64,000 bases of DNA from Arsenicicoccus piscis (GCF_022568835.1 NZ_JAKZHV010000003.1:434001-498000); one strand, 5' to 3'. Counted from the stretch's first letter, positions 39,928 through 49,371 are shown. Made by a program: numbers and translations. The notes: a model not told the origin generated them from the letters alone.

Positions 39928-41661
39928 GTGAGCGAGGCGCGGGAGAGTCGGGTCGTGGCCTTGTCGGCCCTGGCGCTGCTCTGCTGGATGGTCGTGCGCC
40001 TGGTGTCCGGGGCAGACCTCTACGACGGCTCGCACATCGTCGCCCTGGCCCAACGGATCGCCCAGGGCGACCTGCTGTTCGTCGACGAGATGAACGCCCA
40101 GGCCGTGGGGTCGGCGTTCGGGGCGCCGTTCGTGTGGGTGTGGACGCACCTGTTCGGGCAGAACTTCCTCGTCCTCGCCTACCGCTGGTTCTACCTGCTC
40201 GTGGCTGCCGGGGTGGGTCTGTTCAGCTACCGCGCCCTGCGTGCGGGCGGGATCCGGCCGCTCATCGCCTTCACCGCACTGGCCTGGGCGCTGGTCATCA
40301 CGAGCTATCACGTGTGGGGGATCAGCTACAACACCGTGCCGACGCTGGCGATGGTCCTCGCGACCTGCTGCGGCTACGCCGCCGTGCGCGGACCCCGCGA
40401 GCGGGCGGCCCGCTGGCTGGTGCCGGTCGGCGTCGCCCTGCCCTGCGGGGCGATCAGCCTGCAGTCGCTCGCGCCGAGCATGGTGGTGACCGCGATGGTG
40501 CTGCTCGTGCTGACCTGGCGCCGCGGGGTGTGGCTGCCGCTGCTGGTCAGCCTGGCCGTCACCAGCGCCGTCATCCTCAGCTACTTCCTCGGCGTCATCG
40601 GCTGGTCGGCGATCAAGGCCACCATCGACTACACGGTGGACTACCAGGCACCCCGCTCCACCCCCGGCGAGCGGTTGAGCTTCACGACGGTCTCCTGGCT
40701 CTACGAGCTCATCCGACCCGTCCGCCTGCCGGCCGTGCTCGTGGCGCTCGTCGCGGTCGTGCCCGTCGTCCCGCGGGCCTGGCGGGTGCGGGCCGCCGTG
40801 TGGTTCCCGGTCGTCCTTGGCCTCACCAGCCTGCTCGCCCTGCAGGTCGACGGCATCAACTGGATGCGCTACGGCGGCTCGATCCAGCTCTACACCGTGT
40901 GGTGCCTCCTGCCGCTCGCCCTGTGGTGGACCTGGCGGCACGACCGCGCCCTCGCGCCGCTGCTGCTGATCGCGGCCCCCACGGTCGTCCTCGGACTGCC
41001 GATGGTGGCCGCGACGACCTACGCCGGACCGTGGTACGGCGAGTTCCCGCCGGCCTCGGTGGCGATGAGCATCGCGGTCTCCGTCGCCGTGCTGCGCTTC
41101 GTCGCGGCCCAGGGCCTCGGGGCGAAGGTCCGGGCCGGCAGCCTGCGGCTCGCTGTGATCGCGAGCGTCGGGGTCCTGCTGATCACCCAGCTGGCCACCA
41201 ACTTCTACGGCAACGGGGCGTTCGTCTCGCTCGTGCCGGCGCCCTCGCCCGGCCCCTATGCCGGGCTGCTCTCCGGCGGGCGCGAGCTGTGGCACCTGCG
41301 CGAGGTCGACCAGACCGTCCGGCAGTGGGTGAAGCCGGGTCAGAGCCTGATGGTCTACGGGGCGGTGACCGGCGCCTTCCTCATCACCGGCGCCCGCGCC
41401 GACACCAACATCGTCTGGCTCGAGGACTTCGCCGACATCGGCCAGGTGAGCGTCGACTGGTATCGCCGGACCGACCGGCTGCCCGACGTCATCCTGGTCT
41501 CGACCGACGCGGTCCAAGGTGACGGCTTCGAGGCGTTCGCCCGACGCGACCCCGTGCTGTCCTACCTGCTGCCGCACTACCGGCGAGCCGCCGGCCTGGA
41601 GACCTTCGCGCCGGGGCAGTACCGCTCGCAGGCCGGGCTGATCGTCCTGGTGAAGCAGTAG
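39928..41661 (+). CDS. Polytopic membrane protein, GT-C glycosyltransferase-like
   Basis: A 577-residue protein with about ten membrane helices (from residue 10 to about 425) and a C-terminal extracellular domain of some 150 residues. LYDGSHIVALAQRIAQGDLLFVDEM in the first loop places acidic residues where ArnT/PMT-type GT-C enzymes have them. The SATK-like catalytic details cannot be confirmed. I infer a lipid-linked sugar transferase or unknown membrane enzyme. Gene follows the lactone oxidase by 48 bp. Domain family not recognised with certainty. Confidence 0.65.
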   Translation: MSEARESRVVALSALALLCWMVVRLVSGADLYDGSHIVALAQRIAQGDLLFVDEMNAQAVGSAFGAPFVWVWTHLFGQNFLVLAYRWFYLLVAAGVGLFSYRALRAGGIRPLIAFTALAWALVITSYHVWGISYNTVPTLAMVLATCCGYAAVRGPRERAARWLVPVGVALPCGAISLQSLAPSMVVTAMVLLVLTWRRGVWLPLLVSLAVTSAVILSYFLGVIGWSAIKATIDYTVDYQAPRSTPGERLSFTTVSWLYELIRPVRLPAVLVALVAVVPVVPRAWRVRAAVWFPVVLGLTSLLALQVDGINWMRYGGSIQLYTVWCLLPLALWWTWRHDRALAPLLLIAAPTVVLGLPMVAATTYAGPWYGEFPPASVAMSIAVSVAVLRFVAAQGLGAKVRAGSLRLAVIASVGVLLITQLATNFYGNGAFVSLVPAPSPGPYAGLLSGGRELWHLREVDQTVRQWVKPGQSLMVYGAVTGAFLITGARADTNIVWLEDFADIGQVSVDWYRRTDRLPDVILVSTDAVQGDGFEAFARRDPVLSYLLPHYRRAAGLETFAPGQYRSQAGLIVLVKQ

Positions 41662-41693
41662 CCGATCCTGCGGCGCGGCCAGGGTCGCACGAC

Positions 41694-41699
41694 TACCGT
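41694..41699 (+). promoter_or_regulatory. -10 element deciding the GGDEF gene start
   Basis: TACCGT lies seven bases before ATG 41707. It overlaps the alternative GTG at 41698, which would then lie upstream of the transcript, so ATG 41707 is preferred. Confidence 0.45.
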
Positions 41700-41706
41700 G
41701 ACCCTC

Positions 41707-43848
41707 ATGGACGACGCCTCGGCCGCGGCCCGCGGAGACGGGGTCCCCACGCGACGCATGAGCGAGTGGGTCGCCGACGTCCTGGACCGCCCGCAGGTGA
41801 TCCTCGCGATCGTGCCGCTGGGGGCGCTCTACGTCGGGATCGTCGACCTGCTCGTGTCCCGAGGCTTCGCCGGGACGTGGGGGTTGATCGGGTTCTTGCT
41901 GGTCGCGATCGCCTACCTGGCGCAGAGCCTGCTGGTCCTGCTCGTCCCGCGCTGGGTACAACCCGGTTACGCGACCGTCGTCATCTCGTTGTCCTCCTTC
42001 TCGACACTGATGTTCCAGCCGTTCCTGGTCGAGCCGCGCTCCGCGCTCTACTGGTTCTGGCTGCTCGGCCCGGTGATCATGATCGGCGGCTACCTCTGCC
42101 GGGCGTGGCAGCTCGGGCTGGTGACCTGCGTCTGCACCGTGAGCGCGCTGGTCTTCCTGGCCCGCGACGGGCGGGTCGGCGTGGCCGACGCGGGGCTGGT
42201 GCTGCTGGCTCTCGGGGTGCTCTACCTCCCGGCCCTGCTCACCGTGCAGGTGCTCGGCAGCCTGCGCGCCATGGAGCGGATGGTGCAGGAGCAGAGCTGG
42301 CAGGACCCGCTGACCTCGGTGCTCAACCGACACGGGCTGGACCAGGAGTTCAACGCGCTCGTCGGCTCCCTCGACCACACCGAGACGATCTCGGTGCTCA
42401 CCGTCGACATCGACAACCTCAAGGAGATCAACGACTCCCTCGGGCACTTCGTCGGCGACCAGGTGCTGGTCCGGGTGGCCTCGGTGATCAGCCGCGCCTA
42501 CCGCCGCGACCACCTGGTCGGCCGGGTGACCGGCAACGGTTTCGTCGTCGTGACCCACCACGACCCGCGTCAGCTGGCGGCAGCGATCCTGCAGGCCGTC
42601 CGGACCGCGCAGCCGGGGGAGCGGCGGCTCGACCCGCCCGCCGAGCGCTGGGGCGACCGCCGGATCGAGGTCAGCGTCGGTGCGCTGCGCGGGATCCCCC
42701 GGTCGGCTGCCGCCCCCGGCCGGTTGAGCGGTGCCGTCATGCTCGCCGAGCGGGCGGCCCAGCGGGCGCGCTCGCTCGGCAGCGACCGCTCGGTGATCGA
42801 GGACTACGACGCCGACGTCGGCCTGCCCGGGCCGGTCGGTCTGCAGCGCCGCGCCGGCAGCGAGCGCCCGCGCGCGGCCCGGGACGTCCCGCGCCAGGTC
42901 GCGGACACCCGCATCCTCGGGCTGTCGCTGGTCGCGATGGGCCTCGCCTTCGTCCTCGTGCCGCGCCACCCGGCCGCGTCGGAGACCGCCCTGACCGGGC
43001 TGGTCCTCGGGTGCGTGCTCCTGGCCGGTGTCGGCTCCTGGATCGCGCTCACCCCGCGCCCGGCGACCTGGCTCGCGATCCCGTCGCTGCTCGTGGCCGT
43101 GCTCTGCGCCCAGCTGACCCTGGTGACGTCCGCCGGCGTCCCGGCCACCCTGCTCCTGCTGCTGCTCGCCGCCTACCCCACGTTCGCGGCCGCGCTGCTG
43201 CTCGAGACGCCCGTGGCGGTGGGCTTCACCGCCCTGCTGCCGGTCGCGATCTACGTGTCGCTGACCTTCGGTCCCGCCCATGTCCCCGGGCGGGACGTCC
43301 TCGCGGTCACCGCCATCGGGCTGCTGCTGCTCACCTCCTTCCTCGCCCTGTGGGTGCGACGCCAGCGCGACGTCGCCGCCGACGAGCTGCAGCGGCTCAG
43401 CCTGCTGGACCCGCTCACCGGGCTCGCGACCCGGCGCGGGCTGCTCTCGAGCTACCGCGCGCTCGCTCCCGGCACCGAGGTCGTCGTGATGTTCCTCGAC
43501 GTCGACCACCTCAAGGAGGTCAACGAGCGCTACGGGCACTCCGGTGGTGACGTCGCCCTGCGCAACGTGGCGACGATCCTCGCCGACCTGGCCGGTCGCA
43601 CCGGCACGGCGGCCCGGGTCGGCAGCGACGAGTTCGTGCTGCTGCTGCCGGGGAACGTCCGCGTGTCCACGGTGCGTCGTTCGCTCACGCTGCGCCTCGC
43701 CGTCACCGACCCGCAGGTCACGGTCTCAGCGGGTCAGGCCCACGGGGTCTGCGACACCGACGGCAGCCTGTGGCGGATGATGTCCATGGCCGACGAGTCG
43801 CTGCTGCTGCGGCGCAGCAGGGAACGTGCTGCACCCGGATCGCGTTAG
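41707..43848 (+). CDS. Tandem 6TM-GGDEF / 6TM-GGDEF membrane protein
   Basis: A 713-residue internal duplication: each half has about six membrane helices followed by a GGDEF domain. Half one (1 to about 375) has SWQDPLTSVLNRHGLDQEF and VDIDNLKEINDSLGHFVGD, but the signature is RVTGNGFVVVT, lacking the DEF residues needed for c-di-GMP synthesis. Half two (about 395-713) has LLDPLTGLATRRGLL, DVDHLKEVNERYGHSGGD and RVGSDEFVLLL, a GSDEF variant that may be active. No RxxD inhibitory site is obvious. It may be a membrane sensor with one regulatory and one catalytic cyclase domain. Start chosen by the promoter spacing. Confidence 0.85.
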   Translation: MDDASAAARGDGVPTRRMSEWVADVLDRPQVILAIVPLGALYVGIVDLLVSRGFAGTWGLIGFLLVAIAYLAQSLLVLLVPRWVQPGYATVVISLSSFSTLMFQPFLVEPRSALYWFWLLGPVIMIGGYLCRAWQLGLVTCVCTVSALVFLARDGRVGVADAGLVLLALGVLYLPALLTVQVLGSLRAMERMVQEQSWQDPLTSVLNRHGLDQEFNALVGSLDHTETISVLTVDIDNLKEINDSLGHFVGDQVLVRVASVISRAYRRDHLVGRVTGNGFVVVTHHDPRQLAAAILQAVRTAQPGERRLDPPAERWGDRRIEVSVGALRGIPRSAAAPGRLSGAVMLAERAAQRARSLGSDRSVIEDYDADVGLPGPVGLQRRAGSERPRAARDVPRQVADTRILGLSLVAMGLAFVLVPRHPAASETALTGLVLGCVLLAGVGSWIALTPRPATWLAIPSLLVAVLCAQLTLVTSAGVPATLLLLLLAAYPTFAAALLLETPVAVGFTALLPVAIYVSLTFGPAHVPGRDVLAVTAIGLLLLTSFLALWVRRQRDVAADELQRLSLLDPLTGLATRRGLLSSYRALAPGTEVVVMFLDVDHLKEVNERYGHSGGDVALRNVATILADLAGRTGTAARVGSDEFVLLLPGNVRVSTVRRSLTLRLAVTDPQVTVSAGQAHGVCDTDGSLWRMMSMADESLLLRRSRERAAPGSR

Positions 43849-43855
43849 GAATGAC

Positions 43856-44713
43856 ATGCATCGCCATTTCAACGGTCTGAAGACCGTGCTGCTGTTCGGC
43901 GCCATCTGGGCGCTGCTGCTCGGGCTGGGCTCGGTCATCGGCTCCGGGCGCTACCTGTGGTTGTTCGCGCTCATCGGCGTCGGCACCACGTTCTACTCGT
44001 ACTGGAACAGCGCCACCCTCGCCCTCAAGGCGATGCAGGCCTACCCGGTCACCCGCGAGCAGCAGCCGCAGATGTATCGCATCGTCGAGGAGCTGTCCCA
44101 GCGCGCCGGCCAGCCGATGCCGGCGCTCTACGTCTCGCCGACGGCTGCCCCCAACGCCTTCGCCACCGGCCGCAACCCCGCCAACGCGGCCGTCTGCTGC
44201 ACCGAGGGGATCCTCTCGATGCTCGACGAGCGAGAGCTGCGCGGCGTGCTCGGGCACGAGCTGATGCACGTCTACAACCGTGACATCCTCACCTCATCGG
44301 TCGCCGCGGCGATCGGTGGCGTCATCACCAGCATCGCGCAGATGGCCATGTGGTTCGGGGTGGGCGGGTCCAACGACGACGACCGCCCCAACCCGATCGT
44401 GCTGCTGCTCATGTCGCTGCTGGCACCGCTCGCCGCCACGATCATCCAGCTGGCGATCAGCCGCACCCGCGAGTACGACGCCGACGAGGACGGCTCGAAG
44501 CTCACCGGCGACCCGCTCGCCCTCGCCTCGGCGCTGCGCAAGCTCGAGCTCGGCACCCAGCAACGCCCGCTCGCCCCGGAGCCGCGGGTCGTCAACGTCA
44601 GCCACATGATGATCGCCAACCCGTTCCGCGCCCAGGACGTGTCCGCGCTGTTCGCCACGCACCCGCCGATGGCCGACCGGATCGCCCGCCTGCAGGACAT
44701 GTCGACCCGCTGA
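43856..44713 (+). CDS. htpX: M48 family zinc metalloprotease HtpX
   Basis: Membrane-bound protease for quality control of membrane proteins. Two N-terminal helices (about 8-25 and 30-50) are followed by the zinc motif GHELMHVYNRD (HExxH near residue 134), two more helices near 150 and 185, and the third ligand region SRTREYDADEDG. The ending THPPMADRIARLQDM is typical. Length 285 is normal. ATG 43856 follows AGGA by five bases and lies eight bases after the GGDEF gene, so the two may be cotranscribed. Confidence 0.93.
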   Translation: MHRHFNGLKTVLLFGAIWALLLGLGSVIGSGRYLWLFALIGVGTTFYSYWNSATLALKAMQAYPVTREQQPQMYRIVEELSQRAGQPMPALYVSPTAAPNAFATGRNPANAAVCCTEGILSMLDERELRGVLGHELMHVYNRDILTSSVAAAIGGVITSIAQMAMWFGVGGSNDDDRPNPIVLLLMSLLAPLAATIIQLAISRTREYDADEDGSKLTGDPLALASALRKLELGTQQRPLAPEPRVVNVSHMMIANPFRAQDVSALFATHPPMADRIARLQDMSTR

Positions 44714-44721
44714 GCCGCCGA

Positions 44722-46035
44722 TCAGACCACCAACGGCGCCAGCAGGAAGCCGAGCGCGATGGTGACCACGATGGCTACCGTGCCGGGGACGACGAACGGG
44801 TGGTGCAGCACGATCCGGCCGACCCGGGTGGAGCCGGTGTCGTCCATCTGCATGGCCGCGACCGTCGTCGGGTAGTTCGGCAGCAGGTAGTAGTTGGCCA
44901 CGGCCGGGTAGCTCGCGAGCAGCGCCACCGCCGGCAGGCCGAGCTTGACCAGCAGCGGCATGAAGGCCGTCGTGGTGGCGGCGTGCGAGAACATCAGCGG
45001 CGCGGCGAAGTAGAAGAAGACACCCGCCAGCCACGGCTGGGCCTGCAGCGGCCCGGAGAGGGCCGCGCGGATGGTCTCCATGTAGTTGGTGACGAAGACG
45101 TTGCCCAGCCACGCCAGCCCCATGATGCAGATGGCGGCGGTCATGCCGGCGCTGAACGTCGAGGTCTTGGTGATCTCTCCTGCGGGCTTCTTCGCGACGA
45201 CGATGATGATCGCCGCGGTCGTCAGCATGATCGCCATGATCGCCGAGGTGGAGTCCATCGGCGGGGTCTTGACCAGACCGAGCTCCTTGGACGTCACGGT
45301 GGCGTAGGCGACGACGACGACCAGCGCCGCCAGGAAGATCAGCAGGCTCGGGACGGCGCTGCGCGCAGGCACGTAGCTCGAGTCGCCCGCGACGCCGCGG
45401 CGCACCAGACCCTTGGCCATCCGCTCCTGGTAGACCGGGTCGTCCTTCAGCTCGCAGCCCTGCCGCGAGGCCACCAGGGCGCCGACGAAGCAGCCGACGA
45501 ATGTGGTCGGGATGACGACGGCGAGGCACTGCAGGTAGCCGACGTGCAGCGGGGTGAGCGAGGCGGCGAGCGCGACCATGGCGGCCGAGATGGGGGAGGC
45601 GGCGACCGCCACCTGGGAGGACACCACGGCGATCGACAGCGGCCGGGAGGGCCGGATGCCGTGCTCCTTGGCGACGTCGACGATGACCGGGATGACCGAG
45701 TAGGCCGTGTGCCCGGTGCCGCAGAGCAACGACATCATGTAGGTCACGAAGGGCGCCAGGAAGGTGATCTGGCGCGGATGCCGCCGCAGCAGCACCTCGG
45801 TCAGGTGGACGAGATGGTCGATCCCGCCGGCCACCTGCAGGGCGGCGACCGTGCAGATGACCGGCATGATGATGCCGATCACCGACCAGGGCACGTCCTT
45901 GGACGCCTGGGTGGTCAGGCCGGTCGCCACGAGGACGACGACACCGGCGCCGCCGGCCAGACCGATGCCGATGCCGCCGAGGCGGGCACCGATGACGATG
46001 AAGATCAGCACGACCGCGAGATGGAACCAGATCAC
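44722..46035 (-). CDS. Anaerobic C4-dicarboxylate transporter (DcuA/DcuB family)
   Basis: A 437-residue inner-membrane carrier with about ten helices that exchanges fumarate, malate or aspartate for succinate in relatives. Family stretches include FVTYMMSLLCGTGHTAYSVIP, AVVSSQVAVAASPISAAMVAL, and SHAATTTAFMPLLVKLGLP. GTG 46035 follows AGGGGAG by six bases. The gene faces htpX (eight bases between stops) and is divergent from pepN. Presence suggests use of fumarate or aspartate; direction of transport unknown. Confidence 0.92.
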   Translation of the reverse strand: MIWFHLAVVLIFIVIGARLGGIGIGLAGGAGVVVLVATGLTTQASKDVPWSVIGIIMPVICTVAALQVAGGIDHLVHLTEVLLRRHPRQITFLAPFVTYMMSLLCGTGHTAYSVIPVIVDVAKEHGIRPSRPLSIAVVSSQVAVAASPISAAMVALAASLTPLHVGYLQCLAVVIPTTFVGCFVGALVASRQGCELKDDPVYQERMAKGLVRRGVAGDSSYVPARSAVPSLLIFLAALVVVVAYATVTSKELGLVKTPPMDSTSAIMAIMLTTAAIIIVVAKKPAGEITKTSTFSAGMTAAICIMGLAWLGNVFVTNYMETIRAALSGPLQAQPWLAGVFFYFAAPLMFSHAATTTAFMPLLVKLGLPAVALLASYPAVANYYLLPNYPTTVAAMQMDDTGSTRVGRIVLHHPFVVPGTVAIVVTIALGFLLAPLVV

Positions 46036-46187
46036 GTCGACTCCCCTGAAGGCCTCCCGCTGGCGCGGGCGCGCCACCGACATCTGTGATGTAGACCGTT
46101 CATCCAGGCTAGGAGCAAGGTCGCGGTGGGCTGTCGGCGGGGTCCCCCTACGAGGGCGCGGGCTTCGGTTTCCCCTGCTCGATGCGA

Positions 46188-46193
46188 TAGACC
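46188..46193 (+). promoter_or_regulatory. Possible pepN -10 element
   Basis: TAGACC lies seven bases before the pepN ATG, without a Shine-Dalgarno. The last base differs from TANNNT. The 165 bp gap shared with the divergent transporter otherwise shows only a TAGCCT on the minus strand that could serve that gene with a leader of about 80 nt. Confidence 0.35.
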
Positions 46194-46200
46194 TAGACCC

Positions 46201-48741
46201 ATGACGAGCCTGACCCGCACCGAGGCCCGCGACCGCGCGGCGGTGGTGAGCGACCTGGCCTACGCCATCGACCTCGATCTCACCCAGGGCGCGGAGGTAT
46301 TCGGCTCGGTGACCCGGCTGACCTTCGCCGCGTCGCCGGCCGGGGCGACGACCTTCCTCGACCTCAAGGCCCGCGAGGTGCACGAGGTGACGCTCAACGG
46401 CGTGCCGCTCGACCTCGCCACCTGGTCCGACGGGCGGCTCCCGCTGCCCGGGCTGGCGGAGCACAACGAGCTCGTCGTGCGCGCCACCATGCCGTTCCGG
46501 CACGACGGCTCAGGCCTGCACCGCTCGACCGATCCCGCGGACGGCGAGGACTATGTCTACGGGCACTCGTTCATGGATGCCGCCCCGAGCATCTACGCCT
46601 GCTTCGACCAGCCGGACCTGAAGGCGCCGCACACGGTGACCGTGCGCGTTCCCGAGCACTGGGTCGTGATCGGCAACGGTGCCGCTACCGTCGACGACAC
46701 CGACACCGACACCAACGCCAACGACACCCACCCGGGCAGCCGGCTGTGGCGACTGGCCACGACCCAGCCGATCGCGACCTACTTCTTCTCGGTGTGCGCG
46801 GGGCCCTACGTCTCGGTGACCGAGGAGCACGACGGCATCCCGCTCGGACTGTTCGCCCGCGCCTCGCTGCGACCCCAGCTCGAGCGCAACGCCCCGCAGA
46901 TGCTGGAGGTGACGCGCCGCTGCTTCGACTACTACCACCGGCTGTTCGGCATCCGGTATCCCTTCGGGCGCTACGACCAGGTGTTCGTGCCCGACTTCAA
47001 CGCCGGCGCGATGGAGAACCCGGGCTGCGTCGTCATCCGCGACGAGTACCTCTACCGCGGAGCCGTCGCCCCCGCCGAGCTACTGACGCGCGACAACACC
47101 ATCGCGCACGAGATGGCGCACATGTGGTTCGGCGACCTGGTCACCCTCGACTGGTGGGACGACCTGTGGCTGAACGAGTCGTTCGCCGAGTTCCTGGCCT
47201 CGCGCGCGGTGGTGGGCACCGGGCTCTACCCGGACGCGTGGGCGCACCAGTCGATCGTGCGCAAGGCCTGGGGCTACGCCGCGGAGCGTTCGCCGTCGAC
47301 CCACCCGGTCGCGAGCAACGGCAGCGCCGACGCGCTTTCGGCGCTGCAGAACTTCGACGGCATCTCCTACGCCAAGGGGTGCGCGGTGCTGCGTCAGCTG
47401 ATCGCCTACATCGGCGACGACGTGTTCGACGCGGGTGTGCGCGACTACCTGCAGGCGCACGCGTTCGCCAACGCGACGCTGACCGACTTCGTCGGTGCGC
47501 TCGAGGCGCGGCACGGGGCTTCGCTGGACGCCTGGCGGGACAGCTGGCTGACCACCGCCGGCGTCGACTCCATCGCCTGCGAGACCGACGCAACCGGCTC
47601 CATCCTCACCGGCGCCCGCCTGACCCGCACCGCGCCGCCCGAGCACCCGGCCGACCGCAGCCACGTCCTCGACGTCGCCGGGTTCACCGACGGCGCCGAG
47701 CGCTGGCGCGAGCCGCTGGTGCTCGACGCGGCCTCGGTGCCGATGCCGTCCCTGACCGGTCGTCCGCGCGCGGCCCTCGTGCTGCCGAACGCCTCCGACC
47801 TCACCTGGGCGACGGTCCGGCTCGACGACGCCTCGCTCGCGGACCTGCCCCGTCAGCTCAGTGCGCTGGAGGACCTGGATGCGCGGTGCGTCGTCTGGAA
47901 CGCACTCTTCGACGGGCTCGCGCTCGCCACCGTCGACCCCCGGCTGTTCCTCGCCTGCGTCGAGGCCGCCTGGCCGCTGGAGACGCATGACTCGGTGCGC
48001 ATGGCCGTGGCGACCCGCACCGTCGACCGCGTGATCGCCCTGAACCTCCCCGCCGACGAGCGTCCCGGTGCGCTGGCGCGGGTCGCCGCGATGGCCGCGA
48101 ACGTGCTCGCGGTAGCCCCACCCGCCTCCGGTGCCGCGCTCGCCGCCGCACGCCTGCTGGCGCGCACCAGCGCGGACGAGTCGCTGCTGCGCCGCTGGCT
48201 CGATGGGGTAGACCTCCCCAGTGGTCTCGAGGGCGACGCGGACTTCCGGTGGGGCGTGCTCCGCACGATGGCCCGTGCGGGACTCGTGGACGCCGCCCGG
48301 ATCGACGAGGTGCGCGAGAGCGACCGCACGGTCACGGGCACCCTGGCCTGGTTGGCGGCTCGCGGCGCGTTGCCGGACTCCGACGCGAAGGCGTGGGCGT
48401 GGGAGCAGCTGACCGGTCAGCACGGACTGACCAACCACGAGATGAACAACCTCGCGCTCGGCTTCTGGTCGTCCGGCAGCGAGGAGCTGCTGCGCGGCTA
48501 CCGCGACCGTTACCTCGTCGACGTCCCGGCCATGAAGGCCTGGGTCGGCGACGACGCGCTGGCCCGGGTCGCGCGGTTCGCGTTCCCGCTGCCGGTGGTC
48601 GAGCAGGCCACCGACGACGCCGTCACCGCGGCGCTGGACAGCGGTGACCTCACCGCGGCGGTCAGCCGCGCGATGGTGGACCAACGCGCGATCCTGCGCG
48701 AGGTCCTGGCCAGTCGCGCGGCCTTCCCGGCGCGGGCCTGA
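46201..48741 (+). CDS. pepN: Aminopeptidase N (PepN), M1 family
   Basis: Cytosolic zinc aminopeptidase of 846 residues, the actinobacterial PepN length. The substrate-binding GAMEN motif (FNAGAMENPGCV, near 270) is followed by the zinc site HEMAHMWFGDLVTLDWWDDLWLNESF, where the HExxH histidines and the distal Glu of NES bind metal (about 304-327). The C-terminal part is the ERAP1-like helical domain. A short Asp/Thr-rich run (about residues 160-178) interrupts the N-terminal beta domain. The gene's stop codon lies in a 14 bp tandem repeat. Confidence 0.95.
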   Translation: MTSLTRTEARDRAAVVSDLAYAIDLDLTQGAEVFGSVTRLTFAASPAGATTFLDLKAREVHEVTLNGVPLDLATWSDGRLPLPGLAEHNELVVRATMPFRHDGSGLHRSTDPADGEDYVYGHSFMDAAPSIYACFDQPDLKAPHTVTVRVPEHWVVIGNGAATVDDTDTDTNANDTHPGSRLWRLATTQPIATYFFSVCAGPYVSVTEEHDGIPLGLFARASLRPQLERNAPQMLEVTRRCFDYYHRLFGIRYPFGRYDQVFVPDFNAGAMENPGCVVIRDEYLYRGAVAPAELLTRDNTIAHEMAHMWFGDLVTLDWWDDLWLNESFAEFLASRAVVGTGLYPDAWAHQSIVRKAWGYAAERSPSTHPVASNGSADALSALQNFDGISYAKGCAVLRQLIAYIGDDVFDAGVRDYLQAHAFANATLTDFVGALEARHGASLDAWRDSWLTTAGVDSIACETDATGSILTGARLTRTAPPEHPADRSHVLDVAGFTDGAERWREPLVLDAASVPMPSLTGRPRAALVLPNASDLTWATVRLDDASLADLPRQLSALEDLDARCVVWNALFDGLALATVDPRLFLACVEAAWPLETHDSVRMAVATRTVDRVIALNLPADERPGALARVAAMAANVLAVAPPASGAALAAARLLARTSADESLLRRWLDGVDLPSGLEGDADFRWGVLRTMARAGLVDAARIDEVRESDRTVTGTLAWLAARGALPDSDAKAWAWEQLTGQHGLTNHEMNNLALGFWSSGSEELLRGYRDRYLVDVPAMKAWVGDDALARVARFAFPLPVVEQATDDAVTAALDSGDLTAAVSRAMVDQRAILREVLASRAAFPARA

Positions 48742-48792
48742 CGCCTCAGGCCTGACGCCTCAGGCCTGACGCCGCGAGCCTGACGCCGAGGG
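48737..48792. repeat. Four 14 bp tandem units between pepN and doxX
   Basis: Units CCTGACGCCTCAGG at 48737 and 48751 are identical; those at 48765 (CCTGACGCCGCGAG) and 48779 (CCTGACGCCGAGGG) are degenerate. Each perfect unit is itself an inverted repeat, CCTGA-cgcc-TCAGG. The array starts on the pepN stop codon and ends where the convergent doxX gene stops, so it fills the whole gap and may serve as a terminator for both. Confidence 0.8.
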
Positions 48793-49371
48793 TCAGCGCA
48801 GCAGGCCGCGGCCGACGCGGCGGCCCCACCACCGCCCGAGACCGAGCGTGTCACCGGCGAGCGTGGCGGCTACGACGATCAGGCCGAGCGCCTCGATCCA
48901 GTGCGAGTCGGTGATCGGGTTGGTGAAGGTCGCGTCCGGTCCGTGTCGCCGAGCGGGAACTCCGCCAGGTACATCAGGAACAGCAGCAGGGTGCCGGTCC
49001 ACGCGGCGATCTTGAGGCCGCAACCGGTGATGAGCGCGATGCCGATGCCGAGCAGCCCGAGCATGAACAGCCAGTCGTTGGCCGCGCCGAAGGTGCGCAC
49101 CAGCGAGTGGAAGAACTCGGCGAACGGCCCGGTGGCGGCCCTTCATGAAGCCTTGCGCCGGCGTGCCCCCGTCGATCCAGGCCCGCGCCGACGGCGTGGC
49201 GAAGCCGAGGCCGAAGAGCTTGTCGATGAACGCCCACAGGAACGTCCAGCCGAGGACCAGTCGCAGCCCGGCCAGCGCCAGGCGGGCGCCGCGGCTGTGC
49301 ACGATGTCGGTCTGGAAGATGCCCCGTGCGGAACGCTCGACCTGGGTGTTGTCGATGTTCGAGGTTGACAT
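48793..49371 (-). pseudogene. DoxX family membrane protein with two compensating frameshifts
   Basis: The N-terminus (ARGIFQTDIVHS..LALAGLRLVLGWTFLWAFIDKLFGLGF) and C-terminus (THWIEALGLIVVA-like) read in one frame. The middle, GPFAEFFHSLVRTFGAANDW...LLGIGIALITGCG, reads in another. One extra base near 49136-49140 (aagggcCgccacc) and one missing base near 48938-48943 would explain this. With both corrected it is a roughly 190-residue four-helix DoxX/SURF4-type protein of unclear function. The uncorrected frame stays open but scrambles about 65 residues. The ATG at 49371 follows GGGAGGGG. Confidence 0.8.

Noticed and set aside
41698..41706. GTG 41698 as start of the tandem GGDEF gene
   Set aside because: It overlaps the -10-like TACCGT; ATG 41707 sits at the seven-base spacing seen elsewhere.
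38506..43539. Very long open frame (about 1,677 codons) on the minus strand
   Set aside because: It lies opposite four well-supported plus-strand genes and its translation is Arg/Gly/His/Asp-rich without domains. It is the usual stop-free shadow of high-GC coding DNA.
46036..46120. CRP/FNR-like site before the C4-dicarboxylate transporter (TCTGTGATGTAGA near 46082)
   Set aside because: Only three outer bases on each side are symmetric and the core does not match either consensus.
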